Made by a program: the position numbers and the translations under genes. The notes under the pieces are model-generated. The model had not been told where the DNA came from. It made no database searches and saw only the letters and a program-made list of their open reading frames with translations. This document shows, piece by piece, positions 61,433 through 64,000 of a stretch of DNA of 64,000 bases. The DNA comes from Biostraticola tofi. GTDB lineage: Bacteria > Pseudomonadota > Gammaproteobacteria > Enterobacterales > Enterobacteriaceae. The stretch is taken from contig NZ_SMCR01000004.1 of the NCBI RefSeq assembly GCF_004343195.1, positions 186,001 through 250,000 on the forward strand, read 5' to 3'. Positions within the stretch are counted from its first letter, which is position 1. The number at the start of each line of letters is the position of its first letter.

Positions 61433-61452
61433 ATCGTAATGGTCATTACGAT
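61433..61452. promoter_or_regulatory. Palindromic TetR operator between SDR and tetR
   Basis: ATCGTAATG-gt-CATTACGAT: perfect 9-bp arms with a 2-bp spacer, 54 bp from the SDR start and 78 bp from tetR. A weaker ATAA / TTAT pair follows. Confidence 0.72.
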
Positions 61453-61529
61453 AATGAACGTTATGAAATTGGACAGCGGCTGTCAAGCTGATTAATATGG
61501 GTTCCAATGAATTTATCTGAGGCAGTGTA

Positions 61530-62138
61530 ATGGGACGTCAGCGTGAATTCGACCTGGAGCAGGCATTGGAGGCGGCCCTTTGCGTATTCTGGCGCAAGGG
61601 CTATGAAGGCGCTTCTTATACCGACCTGACGCAGGCGACCGGTGTCGAACGCCCGGCGCTTTATTCGGCCTTCGGCAATAAGGAGTCGCTGTTCCGTCTG
61701 GCGCTGGAGCGCTATCGTACGCACTATCTTGATTTTTTCCCGCTGGCGCTTGAACTGCCGACCTCACTGGAGGTGGTCTCGCATATCCTTTACCGAGCGG
61801 CTGAGCTGCACACCCGTTACCCAGACAGAACCGGTTGTCTTGGCATACTTGGCGCATTGGCCGGTTCAGACGATGCCCAGCCGGTTCGTCGTGCCCTTAT
61901 CGATGCTCGAGCCAGCGGCGAAACGTTGCTGCGCCAACGTTTGGAACGAGCGAAGCAGGAAGGTGATCTGCCGGCAACCGCCGACTGCGCTGCGCTGGCC
62001 GCCTTCATCTGCGCGGTGCTGCAGGGCATGGCGATTCAGGCCAGGGCCGGATCCAGCAGGGATGCCCTGAAAGGCGTAATCCTGCAGGCCTTGTCGACTT
62101 GGCCCTCAACGTCAGATCAGTCCAAAGGCAACCCGTAA
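61530..62138 (+). CDS. TetR-family regulator
   Basis: A 202-residue repressor. HTH: GYEGASYTDLTQATGVERPALYSAFGNKESLF; the C-terminal domain with RTGCLGILGALAGSDDAQPVR is of the TetR_C type common next to SDR genes. It is divergent from such a gene, with a perfect palindrome in the promoter region. The ligand is unknown, probably an electrophile or quinone by analogy with similar pairs (inference). Confidence 0.87.
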   Translation: MGRQREFDLEQALEAALCVFWRKGYEGASYTDLTQATGVERPALYSAFGNKESLFRLALERYRTHYLDFFPLALELPTSLEVVSHILYRAAELHTRYPDRTGCLGILGALAGSDDAQPVRRALIDARASGETLLRQRLERAKQEGDLPATADCAALAAFICAVLQGMAIQARAGSSRDALKGVILQALSTWPSTSDQSKGNP

Positions 62139-62287
62139 TATCAGGAATACCCGGTTACCCGAGCACACCGCTGACCGTCGGAGCCGCGTATACCATCGGT
62201 TGCAGCAGAATATCCTGCGATGGGGCTGAGCCAATTCCACTTGTTATGGCACGCCTGCGGCCACCCATAGGCAATATATCCCCAACA

Positions 62288-62701
62288 TCAGACTGCCGCC
62301 TTATCGTAAGCCCGTCGGCACTCATCGATATAATGCATATTTGTTCTTAGCCATAGATTGAGGTTTTCCAAGGCAACTAAGATGCCGCTGCCCAGTTCGG
62401 TCAGTTCATATTCCACCCGTGGAGGAATCTCTGGATAATAATGACGAACGACCAGACCATCCCGTTCAAGGTTCCTTAGCGTCATGGTCAGCATTCGTTG
62501 GGTTATCCCGTCAATATGTCTGTTAAGCGCCGAAAAACGCAGCCGGCGGCCACTGACGATAGAGAGTTGCCACAGTATCTGAACTGTCCATTTATCGCCA
62601 AGGCGGGTGCAAATGCCATTGGATGGTAATGGCCTGAAGGATGAATCATTTTCCAATGCTTCGCCTGCGTTTTCAGTTACCGCTTTGTTCAAAGGTATCA
62701 T
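62288..62701 (-). CDS. HxlR-family regulator
   Basis: A 137-residue winged-helix regulator: GDKWTVQILWQLSIVSGRRLRFSALNRHIDGITQRMLTMTLRNLERDGLV is the signature HxlR core, followed by PPRVEYELTELG. The usual cysteine before the HTH is present (NGICTRLGDKW), as in redox-sensing members such as HypR/YodB. It is divergent from an NmrA-like gene 94 bp away, which it probably controls. TTACT / AGTAA arms occur between them. Confidence 0.87.
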   Translation of the reverse strand: MIPLNKAVTENAGEALENDSSFRPLPSNGICTRLGDKWTVQILWQLSIVSGRRLRFSALNRHIDGITQRMLTMTLRNLERDGLVVRHYYPEIPPRVEYELTELGSGILVALENLNLWLRTNMHYIDECRRAYDKAAV

Positions 62702-62732
62702 TGGTGTGCCCTACGTTAAAAAATGTGCCGTC

Positions 62733-62758
62733 TTACTAGCATTATTCACACAGAGTAA
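62733..62758. promoter_or_regulatory. Possible HxlR operator
   Basis: TTACT (62733-62737) and AGTAA (62754-62758) form an inverted pair in the divergent promoter. Short arms; low certainty. Confidence 0.35.
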
Positions 62759-62795
62759 TATTAGGACCACATCGAATAGAATGCGAGGTACAGCA

Positions 62796-63689
62796 ATGAA
62801 CGACATTCAGCGGACTATTTTCGTTTTGGGCGCCACCGGCCATCAAGGCGGAGCAGTGGTAAGGGAATTGCTTAAGGCTGGCTGGTGCATTCGTGCACTG
62901 GTCCGCAATCCCCGCTCGGCGGCATCGGCTGTCCTCACTGAGCAGGGCGTCGACCTGATAACCGGCTCTTTCGCCGATACTGAGGTGGTCGGTCAGGCCA
63001 TGCAGGGAGCATATGGTGTTTTTAGTATGCTACCGGGATCATTGCCCCAGGCAGAAGAGGTCCGGCTGGGTAAGATGATTGCCTGCCTGGCTGCAGCTAA
63101 TCGGATTGAACATCTGGTTTATTCTTCAGGCGCCAGCGTCGGCGATAAGCCTACCGGCATAGCCCGGTTTGACGCAAAACCCCAGATTGAAGCGTATATC
63201 CGTCAGTTGTCAGTCAACTCTACGATCATCAGACCGATGATATTTATGGAGATGCTGGTAAGGCCAGGATATGGTTTAGAGGAAGGCCAATATCGCTTTT
63301 TCCTGAGACCAAACCAGGCAATGCAGCTTATCGCTGTCGATGACATTGGTAAGTTTGTTGCCTCTGTCTTTGCAGATAAAAAACGTTATGCCGGTAAAAC
63401 GCTGAAAATTGCCAGCGATACCGTCACCGGGCGTGAGTTGGAAACCCTGTTTAGCGAAGCTGCCGGGCATCCGATCAAGTATCAGCGCTATACCGATGAG
63501 TTTCTCGCCGCCAGTCCTGAGCTTGCCCATATGGCGGAGAGCCTGGAAGCCGGGCCTCTTTCGGATCACGTCGACCTTCGTCTGATGCGTCAAATTAATC
63601 CGCAGATCATCTCTTTCCGCTCTTGGCTAGCAGCTGAAGGTTATCAAGCTTTTGAAGAAGCCATTGGTCGGCGCCGCTGGGCGCGTTAA
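62796..63689 (+). CDS. NmrA-like NAD(P)-binding protein
   Basis: A 297-residue atypical SDR with FVLGATGHQGGAVVREL at the N-terminus, an NmrA-type Rossmann motif, VYSSGASVG, and a C-terminal helical part. Such proteins act as NADPH sensors or quinone reductases (QorB-like); no active-site Tyr-x-x-x-Lys is evident. GAGG lies 8 nt before ATG 62796. It is divergent from an HxlR regulator, the common arrangement for quinone-stress genes. Substrate unknown. Confidence 0.82.
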   Translation: MNDIQRTIFVLGATGHQGGAVVRELLKAGWCIRALVRNPRSAASAVLTEQGVDLITGSFADTEVVGQAMQGAYGVFSMLPGSLPQAEEVRLGKMIACLAAANRIEHLVYSSGASVGDKPTGIARFDAKPQIEAYIRQLSVNSTIIRPMIFMEMLVRPGYGLEEGQYRFFLRPNQAMQLIAVDDIGKFVASVFADKKRYAGKTLKIASDTVTGRELETLFSEAAGHPIKYQRYTDEFLAASPELAHMAESLEAGPLSDHVDLRLMRQINPQIISFRSWLAAEGYQAFEEAIGRRRWAR

Positions 63690-63769
63690 ACATGTGAGTA
63701 GGGAGGAACGGCGCTAGATAGGATATCAGCACCGTTCAGCGACAAGATTTCTGCATGACAATCAAATGC

Positions 63770-64000
63770 TCAGGCCAGGCCGCTATGCTTTATCAACAGC
63801 TTGAAAATGCTACGCTGTAAATAGGGGCTGTTGGCCTTCTCAAACTGTTTTCCATTTCTGCGCCGACGGTGATAATCATGGTCGTAAGCGCGGGATTGCG
63901 CTATATCGGCGATGTACTGCGCGATACTGTCGGCATTATCCATCATGATATTTTTTTGCAGCATGATATCGCTCTTGATTAATTCAATGAATTGTTCGCT
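63770..64000 (-). CDS. C-terminus of an unknown protein, runs off the right edge
   Basis: The frame is open from the window edge to the stop at 63770-63772, 76 codons, with no Shine-Dalgarno at the internal ATG 63964. It reads SEQFIELIKSD, then NADSIAQYIADIAQSR and a basic stretch YHRRRRNGKQ. The helical, charged character gives no family. The rest lies outside the window. Confidence 0.5.
   Translation of the reverse strand, partial: SEQFIELIKSDIMLQKNIMMDNADSIAQYIADIAQSRAYDHDYHRRRRNGKQFEKANSPYLQRSIFKLLIKHSGLA

Noticed and set aside
62099-62350. 83-codon plus-strand frame after the second tetR gene
   Set aside because: It starts inside tetR in another frame, overlaps the convergent HxlR gene end and resembles no family.

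Overview
The window looks like chromosomal DNA of a member of the Enterobacterales. Many genes match enterobacterial families closely (cusA, fhuE, idnD/idnO, nudK, ylaC, punC/punR, mak, aglA/aglB, nimT/nimR). Gene density is moderate, and there are several broken genes and an unusual number of short tandem repeats between genes. I would guess a Pectobacteriaceae or Sodalis-like lineage, but the sequence does not settle this. I saw no rRNA, tRNA, insertion sequence, phage gene or CRISPR array.

Layout. 1-7.5 kb: the 3' part of the copper/silver pump gene cusA, an SDR and a zinc alcohol dehydrogenase, and a FhuE-type siderophore receptor behind a Fur-box-like site. 7.5-13.1 kb: a minus-strand operon led by a LacI regulator (perfect palindromic operator upstream) with a binding-protein ABC transporter and a metallophosphodiesterase. 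13.4-19.1 kb: a sugar-acid island with IdnO-like and IdnD-like dehydrogenases, an MFS permease, a ManD/RspA-type dehydratase and an FCD-GntR regulator, with an identical 11-bp operator-like site before the dehydratase and the regulator. 19.2-26.4 kb: NudK with a DeoR regulator, a MocR regulator, YlaC, the PunC/PunR pair and a decayed MFS gene.

26.5-37.5 kb is the most unusual part. A ROK fructokinase-like gene and a LacI regulator face a five-gene operon: FAD oxidoreductase, ion-transporter-superfamily permease, hydantoinase/oxoprolinase-like protein, an unrecognised protein with an HEFFH motif, and a cytoplasmic heparinase II/III-type lyase. The divergent promoters share a 10-bp repeat. I do not recognise this combination as a described pathway; it reads as a catabolic system for an unknown glycoside.

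37.5-64 kb is accessory in character: small membrane proteins, a TetR-controlled hydrolase with two matching operators, an alpha-glucoside PTS plus GH4 hydrolase, several MFS exporters, a second DeoR-Nudix pair, NimT/NimR, a YcaQ-like DNA glycosylase, an Rrf2 regulator with a histidine-rich tail overlapping a methyltransferase, an epoxide hydrolase, an SDR/TetR pair and an HxlR/NmrA pair. Broken genes cluster here and near 25.5 kb. The last gene runs off the right edge.
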